Shown here in pieces: positions 55,530 to 64,000 of a DNA stretch of 64,000 bases. Under the pieces are notes generated by a model that saw only the letters and a program-made list of their open reading frames with translations, was not told the DNA's origin and searched no databases. The stretch covers positions 806,001 through 870,000 of the forward strand of contig NZ_SMRT01000001.1 of assembly GCF_004354045.1 (NCBI RefSeq), given 5' to 3'. Each line of letters begins with the position of its first letter. Within the stretch, counting starts at the first letter, position 1. Both the position numbers and the translations under genes were made by a program. This DNA comes from Paenibacillus piri (GTDB lineage Bacteria > Bacillota > Bacilli > Paenibacillales > NBRC-103111).

Positions 55530-56875
55530 ATGGCTAAACAACGAACATTGAAGCTGGGAGCTAATATTAGCGGCGTAGGCAACAGCATGTCGTATTGGAG
55601 GATCCGAACGTATCCACCGATGCAAGCGTTAATTTTGAGTTTTATAAACAGCAGGCTTTAATAGCGGAATCAGGTAAATTTGATCTTCTTTTTATTGCCG
55701 ATGGACTCTATATAAATGAAAAATCGAATCCCCATTTTCTTAACAGGTTTGAACCTCTTACGATTTTATCCGCTTTAAGCGCAGTCACTTCCAGGATCGG
55801 ACTTGTCGCAACGCTTTCTTCGTCATACAGCGAGCCTTTCACGGTTGCCCGCCAGTTCGGATCGCTTGACAAGATCAGCGGCGGAAGGGCAGGCTGGAAT
55901 GTCGTGACTTCACCCCTCGAAGGCTCGGCGACAAATTTCAGCAAGGCCGAGCACCCTCACCATTCATTGCGTTATCAAATCGCGGAGGAATTTCTTGAAG
56001 TTGTAAAAAGGGCTGTGGGACTCATGGGAGGATGATGCTTTTGTGAGGGATAAAGAGAGCGGCGTGTTTTTCAATCCGGACAAGATGCATCGGTTGAATC
56101 ATCAAGGGACATTTTTTTCGGTTCAAGGTCCGCTTAACATCGCACGCTCCAAGCAGGGATATCCGGTGGTGTTCCAGGCCGGTTCATCGGAATCGGGCAA
56201 GGAATTAGCGGCAAAATCCGCGGATGCCGTATATACGGGACATGAGTCTATTGAGGAAGCGAAGCTTTTTTATCGGATGTCAAATCCAGAGCCCAATTGT
56301 ACGGACGTTCCGCTGAAGACATCCTTATTTTTCCGGGGATTGGACCGATTGTCGGACGTACGGAAGAGGAAGCCGAGCGCAAATATAAGGAGGTATCGGA
56401 GTTAGTCACTATTGAAAGCGCGCTTGATTATTTGGGGCGGTATTTCGAGCATTTCGACTTCTCCCAATACCCGCTGGATGAGCCGTTTCCCGATTTGGGG
56501 GATTTTGGGAGCAACAGCTTTCGCAGTACGACGGACCGAATTAAAAGAGAAGCGAAGGAGCAGAACCTGACACTCCGCCAGGTAGCAATTCGCGCTTCCA
56601 CGCCGAGAGGCGCGTTTATCGGTACTCCGGAGAAGATCGCTGATCTGATTCAGCAATGGTTTGAAGAGGAGGCTGCGGACGGGTTCAACATCCGTACGGT
56701 TGTACCGGGGGGATTGGCTGATTTTGTCGAGCAAGTCGTACCTGTTTTACAAAAGCGAGGCCTTTTTAGAACGGAATACGAACACGATACGCTGCGTGAA
56801 AATTTGGGGCTTTCCATTCCTGCGAATCGGTACGCGGCAGCGCCGAAGCAAGAGCTTGAATATAAGCGATCATAA
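55530..56875 (+). pseudogene. NtaA/SnaA-type flavin monooxygenase with three frameshifts
   Basis: Read across frames it aligns end to end with the intact protein at 60101-61468. The start (MAKQRTLKLGAN, AAAGGAG upstream) is intact. Single-base indels break it in three places: one missing base near 55599-55601, one extra A in a five-A run at 56005-56009, and one missing G near 56274-56277. After the last shift the frame continues from ILIFPGI to the natural end. Conserved pieces such as [15 protein letters not shown] and [11 protein letters not shown] remain, so decay is recent, unless the indels are sequencing errors. Confidence 0.85.
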
Positions 56876-57008
56876 GGGACTGCCGATTAAAAGGAGATAG
56901 GGGCTTGGAGGATGGCTTCAGGGTGAGAATGAGCCCGATGGACTGGCGCGACGCAGACGCGGTAATGTAATTCTTTGCAAACAGAATGAATTGAGGAGGT
57001 CCCACTGG

Positions 57009-57646
57009 ATGAAATTCGCGTTGTTCAGCTTAATGATGAACTTGCCTAACGCAGTTACGGGCGAAGCTTGGACTGTACAGCAAAAATTTGCGAACGTGCT
57101 GAAGCAGGCGATGCTTGCTGAAAGGCTTGGTTTTGAGGCTTATGGTGTGGGAGAGCGGCATGGTGCACCCTTCTTGTCTTGAATACGTTTCATCCGCAAG
57201 CCAAATATAAAGCGTTGATCGACCATTATCGCGAGCGGTTGGCGTATTACGGATATGATCCTGCACGGGCAATCGTCGGCGCAGGCGCAGGCAGCCTGTA
57301 TTTGGCGGACACGAAGGAAGAAGCGCTGAATCGCTTCCGGTCTTATTATAACGCTTTTCAATCCACCGCATCGGCGAAGCATAACCAAACCCCCTTCAAG
57401 GATCTTGAGGACAATGTAGAGAATGGCCCGATTCTGGTAGGCAGTCCCGAGAGCGTCATTGAGAAGATATTGAACTATCATGACGCTTACGGGCATCAGG
57501 TTCTCAGTATTAGTGTGGATGGGTTGACCGAAACCGAACAGCTGGAGCAGGTCGAAAGGTTTGCTTCCGAAGTTGCGCCTATACTGAGGCGTATCATTCC
57601 GAGCACAGTATGGGGCAGCAAGGGAACCGTTGCCGCTCGAAATTGA
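57009..57646 (+). pseudogene. second LLM-class flavin oxidoreductase, internally deleted
   Basis: A good ribosome site (GAGGAGG) precedes ATG 57009, and the first 57 residues end in the family motif GVGERHGAPFLS. The frame then hits TGA at 57180, and a shifted frame from 57179 gives the C-terminal third (KALIDHYRERLAYYGYDP, VGSPESVIEKI). The central barrel of roughly 150 residues, including the usual TGV and SGGRL blocks, is missing. It cannot fold as a complete enzyme. Confidence 0.8.
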
Positions 57647-57716
57647 TTGCCGCCAAGGCGGTGATGGGATTAGACCCTACCGGGCCTCGTAGGGGACGTT
57701 TTATGGAACAGGGAAG

Positions 57717-57743
57717 AAGCTGCGGTCTTTCGCGGCTTTTTTT
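57717..57743 (+). terminator. terminator after the deleted oxidoreductase
   Basis: AAGCTGCG (57717-57724) pairs with CGCGGCTT (57731-57738) with one wobble, then T. Confidence 0.75.
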
Positions 57744-57851
57744 GGATTTGGAGCAGAGCAGAAGAACTGCATTGACATTGCAGGTAAGGTGTTCTATATT
57801 TAAACTATACTAAACACATCGGAATAATATATTATCTACCGGAATACCAGG

Positions 57852-57895
57852 AGATACATCGATCCTCGATTTGAGGCGGGTGTATCTTCTTTATT
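57852..57895 (+). terminator. second stem-loop before the LysR gene
   Basis: AGATACATC (57852-57860) pairs with GGTGTATCT (57879-57887), with an inner CCTC/GAGG stem and the tail TCTTTATTTTT. With the previous terminator it isolates the LysR gene. The rest of 57647-58023 shows no gene. Confidence 0.75.
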
Positions 57896-58023
57896 TTTCA
57901 TGAGATATCAGGAGCGGCGAGCGGCTCATAGACATGCTTCCATAAGGTGCGCTGCATACTTTTTTGGGTAAAGCGGCCTCATGCTCTGGGATCAGCAGGC
58001 ATTCGATGAAAGGAGACTGTGAC

Positions 58024-58914
58024 GTGAATATCGAAAATCTGGAAGCGTTCGTGTATGTCATTCATTTCAACAGCTTTAACAAAGCCGCCGATGCATTGTT
58101 TTTATCCCAACCGTCGATTTCCGCCCGGATTCAATCTTTGGAAAGGGAATTGGATGCTTTGCTTTTTGAAAGAGAAGGCAAACAATTCACATTAACAGAT
58201 AAGGGAAAGCAGTTTCTTCCTTATGCCCAGCAAATATTGCAATCTTATAAGAAAGGCAAGCAGCAGCTGCAGACTAAGATCACTTCGCTCGACGAGCTGA
58301 GAATCGGCTGCACCGTATCCGTCTCGAATTATTTGATTCCAGAGATACTTCCTGTTCTGAAAGAACGGGTGCCGGATGTTCAAATTAAGTTAACGACCGC
58401 TGCAACTGAATCTTTGTTGGAGAAGCTGTTAAGTAAGGAGATAGATTTAGGACTAGTGCGAAATATTACCCACCCCCATATCCACTCCGTTAAATTTTAT
58501 GAGGACCCTATTCGGCTTTTTGTACGCCGCGAGCATGTCTTCGCCAAGATGGAAACCGTAGCTGTCGAAGATGTAGTGAATGAGCCGTTAGTATTTTTTG
58601 AATGCGGCTCTCTCGACTGGATGAAGATCCACAGGCTGTTCGAGTCGCTGCATCTCCCGCCGAACATTGTGTATCATATCGATAATTTGGAAACAGCCAA
58701 GAAGCTGGTGCTGAAAGGCGCCGGTATCAGCTTCCTTCCGGAGCTGTGCGTTCAAAAGGAAGTTCGGGAAAACCTGCTCGTCCCTATTGAACTTCCGACT
58801 TTAAGCAGCCTCTCGCTCCGCACTAACCTGATCTCATTGAATGGAGAAGGCCTGCATTGGCATCAATTGTTTCAAGAAACGGTCAAAGGCATCAATTTCA
58901 AAACACGTTTTTAA
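58024..58914 (+). CDS. LysR-family transcriptional regulator
   Basis: 296 residues. The N-terminal winged helix (FNSFNKAADALFLSQPSISARIQSLE) is followed by LFERE and LTDKG. A periplasmic-binding-like effector domain follows (IDLGLVRNI, LVLKGAGISFLPEL). GGAG precedes GTG 58024; the frame is open back to 57964. It reads the same way as the monooxygenase and transport genes that follow and is probably their activator, as for CysL/YtlI-like regulators of sulfur compounds. Confidence 0.9.
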   Translation: MNIENLEAFVYVIHFNSFNKAADALFLSQPSISARIQSLERELDALLFEREGKQFTLTDKGKQFLPYAQQILQSYKKGKQQLQTKITSLDELRIGCTVSVSNYLIPEILPVLKERVPDVQIKLTTAATESLLEKLLSKEIDLGLVRNITHPHIHSVKFYEDPIRLFVRREHVFAKMETVAVEDVVNEPLVFFECGSLDWMKIHRLFESLHLPPNIVYHIDNLETAKKLVLKGAGISFLPELCVQKEVRENLLVPIELPTLSSLSLRTNLISLNGEGLHWHQLFQETVKGINFKTRF

Positions 58915-59052
58915 TAGAATAATTAAATTATCGGATAGAAAGAAGCTATTGGCTGACGGATTGACGGTGTTTGCAGGCGATGCTACAGTTTTGGTAAGAG
59001 TTTAAAGCCAATAAAACCTATAGGATATCGATGGATTGAAAGGGTGTTGAGG

Positions 59053-60087
59053 ATGGGACTCAGGTTAAGCATTTTGGACCAAAGCCCGATTGGAGAAAAA
59101 GAAACGGCAACCGAAGCGCTTCAGAATACGGTTAAGCTTGCGCAAAAAGCGGAGGAACTGGGCTATTATCGCTTCTGGGTATCCGAGCATCACGATTCGG
59201 ATAAACTGGCGGGTTCTTCGCCGGAAGTACTCATCTCTTATTTACTCGCCAAAACAAACCGGATTCGCGTCGGATCGGGCGGGGTGATGCTGCAGCATTA
59301 CAGTCCTTACAAGGTAGCCGAAAACTTCAATATTTTGGCTTCCCTTGAACCGGGACGTGTGGACCTCGGGATCGGCAGAGCGCCCGGAGGATTGCCGCGT
59401 TCGACCAGAGCGCTTCAGCAGGATTCGCATGGCAGCAGCAAATCGTTAGGAGAAAAGCTTGTGGAATTAAAGCGGTATTTGGATAATGAGCCGGTTGCCG
59501 AGGGCCTGTTGAAAGGCGTAAGGGCAACGCCTTTGCCGCAAAGGCAGGCCGACTTATACTTGCTTGGCGCGAGCGTAGAGAGCGCAGAACTGGCGGCAAG
59601 CCTTGGAATCCCCTATGTATTTTCACAATCCATCAATGGAGAGGAGAAGACGATCGGCGAAGCGTTTCAGCTGTACCGCTCGCAATTTCAGCCCGGGAGC
59701 TTGAAGCAGCCGCATGCGATTCTTGCGGTATCCATCATCCTGACGGACACAGACGAGGAAGCGGAGCAATTGGCGGCAGCGAATTCGAAAATTTATAAAA
59801 TCCGGTTGGAAAGCGGACGTACGTTAACGGTGAAAACTGTCGAGCAAATAGAGGAATACGGGCGGCAGACGACGGAGCCTTATACCATCGAGGAAACAAA
59901 GGCCAATCTCATTTACGGTTCCAGAGAAACGGTGTGCGGCAAGCTGATCGCCATTCGGAACAAATACCGGATTGAGGAGCTTATTGTTACTGCCGCATTT
60001 CCTGAATTTGCCAAACGGATATATTGTTACGAGCTGCTGAAGCAGGTTTTCCCGGAAAATAATCTAATCATCCACACATCCAATTAA
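59053..60087 (+). CDS. LLM-class flavin-dependent oxidoreductase
   Basis: 344 residues. [41 protein letters not shown] and [10 protein letters not shown] are the luciferase-like hallmarks, shared with the protein at 3606-4574 (MsnO8-like group). A weak AAAGGGTG precedes ATG 59053; GTG 59044 and TTG 59047 lie in the same frame. It begins a probable operon with the NtaA-type monooxygenase (13 nt downstream) and the ABC importer. Confidence 0.85.
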   Translation: MGLRLSILDQSPIGEKETATEALQNTVKLAQKAEELGYYRFWVSEHHDSDKLAGSSPEVLISYLLAKTNRIRVGSGGVMLQHYSPYKVAENFNILASLEPGRVDLGIGRAPGGLPRSTRALQQDSHGSSKSLGEKLVELKRYLDNEPVAEGLLKGVRATPLPQRQADLYLLGASVESAELAASLGIPYVFSQSINGEEKTIGEAFQLYRSQFQPGSLKQPHAILAVSIILTDTDEEAEQLAAANSKIYKIRLESGRTLTVKTVEQIEEYGRQTTEPYTIEETKANLIYGSRETVCGKLIAIRNKYRIEELIVTAAFPEFAKRIYCYELLKQVFPENNLIIHTSN

Positions 60088-60100
60088 GGAGGGGTTTACG

Positions 60101-61468
60101 ATTACACAGCACAGACAGCTTAAAATCGGCGCGATGCTGCATGGAGCCGGCGGCCATATAGCGGCTTGGCGGCATCCTGATGCCGTGGCGGACGCAAGCG
60201 TAAATTTCGAATTTTATAAGCAGCTTGTTCAAAAGGCCGAGGCGGGCAAGCTCGACTTAGTGTTTGTAGCCGACGGATTGTATATCAACGAAATTTCGCA
60301 TCCTAATTTTTTGAACCGATTTGAGCCGGTGGCGATTTTATCGGCTTTGGCCGGAGTAAGCTCACATATAGGGCTTGTCGGGACGCTTTCGACCTCTTAC
60401 AGCGAGCCTTACACAGTGGCCAGACAATTTGCGACGATCGATATGATCAGCGGAGGTCGGGCGGGCTGGAATGCTGTCACTTCCCCTTTGGAAGGTTCGG
60501 CTTTAAATTACAGCAAAACGGAGCATCCGTCGCACGAGCTGCGCTATCGGGTCGCCGAGGAATATTTGCAGGTAACGAAAGGGCTGTGGGATTCATGGGA
60601 GGATGATGCTTTTATCCGCGACAAGGAATCCGGCCGGTTTATAGATCCTTCTAAAATGCATCGGTTAAACCATAAGGGAGAGTTTTATTCGGTGCAGGGT
60701 CCGCTTAATATCGCACGCTCGAAGCAGGGTCAGCCTTTAATTTTTCAAGCGGGTTCGTCCGTTGCAGGCAAAAATTTAGCGGCCAAAGAGGCCGACGCGG
60801 TATTTACCGGGCACGAAACAATAGAAGAGGCCAAAAGCTTTTACCGGGACGTAAAAAGCAGAGCGGTGAAATTCGGCCGTTCGGCCGGCGACGTTTTAAT
60901 ATTCCCGGGGATTAATCCGATTATAGGCTTTACAGAGGCAGAGGCTGTAGCCAAGTACGAACAAATTGCCAATCTCGTCGATATTGACGTCGCACTCCAT
61001 TATTTGGGCCGGTTTTTCAACCATTTTAATTTCAAGCAATTTCCGCTGGACGAACCGCTGCCGGATCTCGGGGAGTTGGGAAGCGAAGGCTTCAAGAGCA
61101 CGAGCGACCGCATCAAAAAAATGGCAAAAGATGAAAACTTAACGCTTCGCCAGTTGGCTCTTCGAGTCACTTCGCCAAGAAGCGGCTTTACAGGGACACC
61201 CGTACAAATCGCCGATACGATACAGCGCTGGTTTGAAGAAGGAGCGGCCGACGGGTTTATGATCGGAAGCGCCGTATTGCCGACAGGATTAAACGAATTC
61301 GTCGACCATGTCGTTCCTATCCTGCAAGAGCGGGGCCTGTTCCGTACCGACTATGAGCATCATACGCTGCGCGGAAATCTGGGACTTCCGTTCCCGCCAA
61401 ATCGTTATACTTTGACAAGAGCAAAACAAGAGGCGACATATGCAGCTGCCGATGCGGTCGGCAAGTAA
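60101..61468 (+). CDS. NtaA/SnaA/DszA-type FMN-dependent monooxygenase, apparent ATT start
   Basis: 455 residues. [50 protein letters not shown] and [12 protein letters not shown] are typical of the two-component monooxygenases acting on nitrilotriacetate, dibenzothiophene sulfone or dimethyl sulfide. The first ATG in frame (60134) would lose 11 conserved residues. GGAGGGG at 60088-60094 lies 6 nt before ATT 60101. Aligned with the broken paralogue at 55530, that ATT falls exactly on the ATG. A flavin reductase partner is not in the window. Confidence 0.88.
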   Translation: MTQHRQLKIGAMLHGAGGHIAAWRHPDAVADASVNFEFYKQLVQKAEAGKLDLVFVADGLYINEISHPNFLNRFEPVAILSALAGVSSHIGLVGTLSTSYSEPYTVARQFATIDMISGGRAGWNAVTSPLEGSALNYSKTEHPSHELRYRVAEEYLQVTKGLWDSWEDDAFIRDKESGRFIDPSKMHRLNHKGEFYSVQGPLNIARSKQGQPLIFQAGSSVAGKNLAAKEADAVFTGHETIEEAKSFYRDVKSRAVKFGRSAGDVLIFPGINPIIGFTEAEAVAKYEQIANLVDIDVALHYLGRFFNHFNFKQFPLDEPLPDLGELGSEGFKSTSDRIKKMAKDENLTLRQLALRVTSPRSGFTGTPVQIADTIQRWFEEGAADGFMIGSAVLPTGLNEFVDHVVPILQERGLFRTDYEHHTLRGNLGLPFPPNRYTLTRAKQEATYAAADAVGK

Positions 61469-61531
61469 AACGGCCGGGCGTCTGCCAAACCATTGAACTC
61501 ATATTCACATTACCAGGGATGGGGGCTTCTC

Positions 61532-63193
61532 ATGAGGAGCAATATGTTGAAAAGATTGTCGATATTCACAACGCTGATGCTTGTTGCGGCAGGCTGCTCA
61601 GGGGAGAAGAGCGCTGTTGCTCCGGCTGCATCGCCAATCGCCAATCAACAGCAGGAGACGGTGACCAAGGGCGGGGAGCTGACATTCGGGGTGGCGTCTT
61701 CGCCAGGTGGATTGGATCCGAACGTATATCCGGGAGCGGCGGATTACAGAATCATGCGGTCGATCTTTGACAGCCTGGTCGTCCAAATGCCCGATCAGTC
61801 GTTCAAACCGTGGCTGGCTACGGAATGGACCGTTTCTCCGGACAGCAAAAGCTACACCTTCAAGCTTCGCAAAGACGTGAAATTCCATGACGGAACTCCG
61901 TTTAATGCCGCTGCGGTTAAATACAATTTCGACCGTATTGTCAATCCGGGCACGAAGTCGAGATTCGCCGTAACGTTAATCGGACCTTACGAATCGTCGG
62001 AAGTCATCGATGAATTTACCGTAAAGGTGAATTTGAAATCGCCTTACAGCGCTTTTCTAAGCAGCTTGAGCCAAGCGTTTCTTGGCATTGTTTCTCCGGC
62101 GGCAGCGCAGAAATACGGCGAGAATCTCGCTAAAAATCCGGTCGGCACGGGGCCGTTTAAGTTCGTCAGCTGGGTTGAAAATGCAGCGATTACGCTGGAT
62201 AAAAATCCGGATTACAATTGGGGCCCTCCGATTGCGCAAAATATCGGTCCCGCCTACATCGATAAGCTGACATTTAAAATAATACCGGAGGAAGCGACGA
62301 GGATAGGCTCTGTACAGAGCGGGCAAATCTCTGCCGTAGAAACAGTGCCTCCCCAAAATCTGATTTCGCTCAAAAGCGATCCGAATATTACGCTTATAGA
62401 AGCGGAATCGACCGGCATTCCCTTCACGCTGATGCTGAATCAGGATCATGTGCCCTGGAATGAGCTGAAAGCGAGAAAAGCGGTACAACTGGCCATCGAT
62501 ATGGACACCATTGTCAAAACACTTTATCTGGGAACGTATAAAAGGGCATGGTCGCCCCTTACGCCATCGGTCCTCGGATATAACGCTTCGCTTGAAAATT
62601 CTTTTAAACCGGATATCGCCAAAGCCAATCAGCTACTTGACGAGTTGGGATGGACTCGCGGGACCGAAGGGATACGATCGAAGAACGGAAAGCCGCTTAG
62701 CATTTATTTTGTGACAAGCACGCCGAACAGGGAGAAACGCAATGATATCGCGGCGATGATCCAGCAGCTGCTTAAGCAGGTGGGCATTCAGGTCAATGTC
62801 GAAATCACGACCAGCACGAATGCTCAAACCATCGTTATGGATAAAGGCGCCAACGATTTATACGGAGTCAGCAATGTGACGGGGGACCCGGATATACTGC
62901 GCAGCTTTTTCCATACCAATGCAATTCCTAAGGAAGGCCGCTGGGGCCACAACCATACACATCTGTCCGATCCGCAGCTTGATAAATGGCTGGAGGACGG
63001 TTTGCAGGAGCAGGACCCTAAGAAGCGCAGCGAAATTTATAAAAAAATTCAGAGCTATGTGGTAGAAAACGCTATCGGCTTCCCGGTTTATATATTCCCT
63101 TACACGGTAGCGGCGGCCAAAACGACTAAAGGCTTGAAATTCGATACGCTCGGTTATCCGCTGTTCTATGACGCATCCGTTGTCAAAAAATAA
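61532..63193 (+). CDS. ABC transporter substrate-binding lipoprotein, SBP family 5
   Basis: 553 residues. The lipoprotein signal ends in LVAAGC (C22). The fold is that of peptide/nickel-binding proteins: LATEWTVSPDSKSYTFKLRKDVKFHDGTPF, in shorter blocks, then NPVGTGPFKF and RKAVQLAIDMDTIV. It captures a peptide-like or other small organic ligand outside the membrane. GGGG precedes ATG 61532. The permease gene begins 21 nt downstream. Confidence 0.92.
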   Translation: MRSNMLKRLSIFTTLMLVAAGCSGEKSAVAPAASPIANQQQETVTKGGELTFGVASSPGGLDPNVYPGAADYRIMRSIFDSLVVQMPDQSFKPWLATEWTVSPDSKSYTFKLRKDVKFHDGTPFNAAAVKYNFDRIVNPGTKSRFAVTLIGPYESSEVIDEFTVKVNLKSPYSAFLSSLSQAFLGIVSPAAAQKYGENLAKNPVGTGPFKFVSWVENAAITLDKNPDYNWGPPIAQNIGPAYIDKLTFKIIPEEATRIGSVQSGQISAVETVPPQNLISLKSDPNITLIEAESTGIPFTLMLNQDHVPWNELKARKAVQLAIDMDTIVKTLYLGTYKRAWSPLTPSVLGYNASLENSFKPDIAKANQLLDELGWTRGTEGIRSKNGKPLSIYFVTSTPNREKRNDIAAMIQQLLKQVGIQVNVEITTSTNAQTIVMDKGANDLYGVSNVTGDPDILRSFFHTNAIPKEGRWGHNHTHLSDPQLDKWLEDGLQEQDPKKRSEIYKKIQSYVVENAIGFPVYIFPYTVAAAKTTKGLKFDTLGYPLFYDASVVKK

Positions 63194-63214
63194 GCTTCGA
63201 AAGGAAGGAACGAT

Positions 63215-64000
63215 ATGGCCTTAGCCATTATTCGAAGAGCCTTCACTTCCCTTCTGGTCATTATCGGGGCGCTCGTACTTGTTTTCTTTATTTTATATAT
63301 GTTGCCGGGCGATCCGGTTTTGGCTATGCTGGAAGGCGTAAGCGCCAGTCCGGAGGCTGTGCAAAATTTGCGTCATCAGCTAGGCTTGGATCGGCCCTTG
63401 GGCGTACAATTCGCTTATTACTTTTGGGATATGATCCGGGGGGACTTCGGCAATTCGCTCGTAAACGGCGATCCGGTCTTGCCTAAAATATGGGATCAGC
63501 TTCCGGCTACGGTGGCTCTAACTGCAGCCAGCTCAATAGTGTCCATCGTGCTTGGCGTTGTGCTGGGAGTGCTCTCGGCCGTTCATCATAACCGGTTTAT
63601 CGATATTATCGCGAGAATCGTCAGCTTGTTCGGGATATCGACACCGACCTTCTGGTCCGGAATCTTATTAATTTTAATTTTTTCCGTTCAGCTTCACTGG
63701 TTTCCCGCTATGGGGTCGGATGGGTTCAGCACGCTGGTGCTCCCTGCCCTGGCGCTCGGGTTTGTTACATCCGGGTTTATCGTTCGGATGGTGCGAAACA
63801 GTATGCTGGATGTTATTCAAGAGCAATTCATTGTGACGCTTCGTTCCAAAGGGCTGCCGGAACGTATCATTATGTACCGTCATGCGCTGCGGAATGCGCT
63901 TATTCCTGCGATTACGATGGTAGGCGTGCAAATCGGAGAGCTGTTAGCCGGAGCGGTTGTCATTGAAACCGTGTTTTCGCGTCAGGGCGTCGGCAGGCTG
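63215..64000 (+). CDS. ABC transporter permease, DppB/OppB type, 3' end outside window
   Basis: 262 codons are visible and the frame is open to the right edge. The N-terminus ALAIIRRAFTSLLVIIG and the GDPV block after the first helix are standard for DppB. LGLDRPLGVQ, GDFGNSLV and the EAA-like loop RSKGLPERIIMYRHALRNALIP follow. It forms the channel for the binding protein just upstream; a DppC partner and two ATPases are expected beyond the edge. AAGGAAGG precedes ATG 63215. Confidence 0.93.
   Translation, partial: MALAIIRRAFTSLLVIIGALVLVFFILYMLPGDPVLAMLEGVSASPEAVQNLRHQLGLDRPLGVQFAYYFWDMIRGDFGNSLVNGDPVLPKIWDQLPATVALTAASSIVSIVLGVVLGVLSAVHHNRFIDIIARIVSLFGISTPTFWSGILLILIFSVQLHWFPAMGSDGFSTLVLPALALGFVTSGFIVRMVRNSMLDVIQEQFIVTLRSKGLPERIIMYRHALRNALIPAITMVGVQIGELLAGAVVIETVFSRQGVGRL

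Overview
The window looks like a chromosomal segment of a spore-forming, low-to-mid GC Firmicute of the Paenibacillus type. The signs are strong AGGAGG ribosome sites, GTG and TTG starts, a YesM/YesN two-component pair with LplB/YtcP-type sugar permeases, the divergent dnaE / ytrH-ytrI block, accD-accA-pyk, and citZ-icd-mdh. The genus is inferred from gene content only. No rRNA, tRNA, CRISPR array, prophage or intact transposase was seen.

Layout. 1-3.6 kb: the start of a ferredoxin-like gene, a CobW-family zinc GTPase behind a clear sigma-A promoter with a Zur-box match, cysteine synthase, and an APH-type kinase. 3.6-8.5 kb: a luciferase-like oxidoreductase, an alpha/beta hydrolase, a PNPOx-like protein, a hemolysin-III-type membrane protein with no canonical start codon, and a lipoprotein with Asp-box repeats. 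8.7-11.5 kb (minus strand): a translationally coupled DeoR regulator - HAD phosphatase - MFS exporter operon. 11.8-17.5 kb: an acyltransferase, a 164-bp MITE-like element, a GH78 alpha-L-rhamnosidase divergent from an AraC regulator, and a decayed subtilase.

17.6-32.8 kb is the most distinctive part. It is a self-contained oligosaccharide-use locus: YesM/YesN sensor pair, two permeases, a GH38-like alpha-mannosidase homologue, an SDR dehydrogenase, a lipoprotein substrate-binding protein, a second GH38-like paralogue, a RraA-family protein and a divergent mannonate dehydratase (UxuA) homologue. Several genes overlap by 4-11 nt. The set suggests import of a manno- or uronate-containing oligosaccharide, intracellular cleavage, and entry into a mannonate/2-keto-3-deoxygluconate-like route. 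The substrate is unknown.

32.8-55.2 kb is core genome: ytoI/ytpI, ytrI-ytrH, dnaE (with two long Ala/Pro/Gly-rich insertions), a PgpA/YutG-like protein, accD-accA-pyk, a thioesterase, ppk with a convergent overlapping ppx, then citZ, icd and mdh. Seven head-to-tail copies of a 185-186 bp hairpin-rich unit and a large inverted repeat separate icd from mdh. 55.3-64 kb is an accessory block of luciferase-like (NtaA/SnaA type) monooxygenases, two of them decayed, with a LysR regulator and a peptide/nickel-type ABC importer that runs off the end. One intact monooxygenase appears to start at ATT. The block probably serves scavenging of an organosulfur or similar compound.
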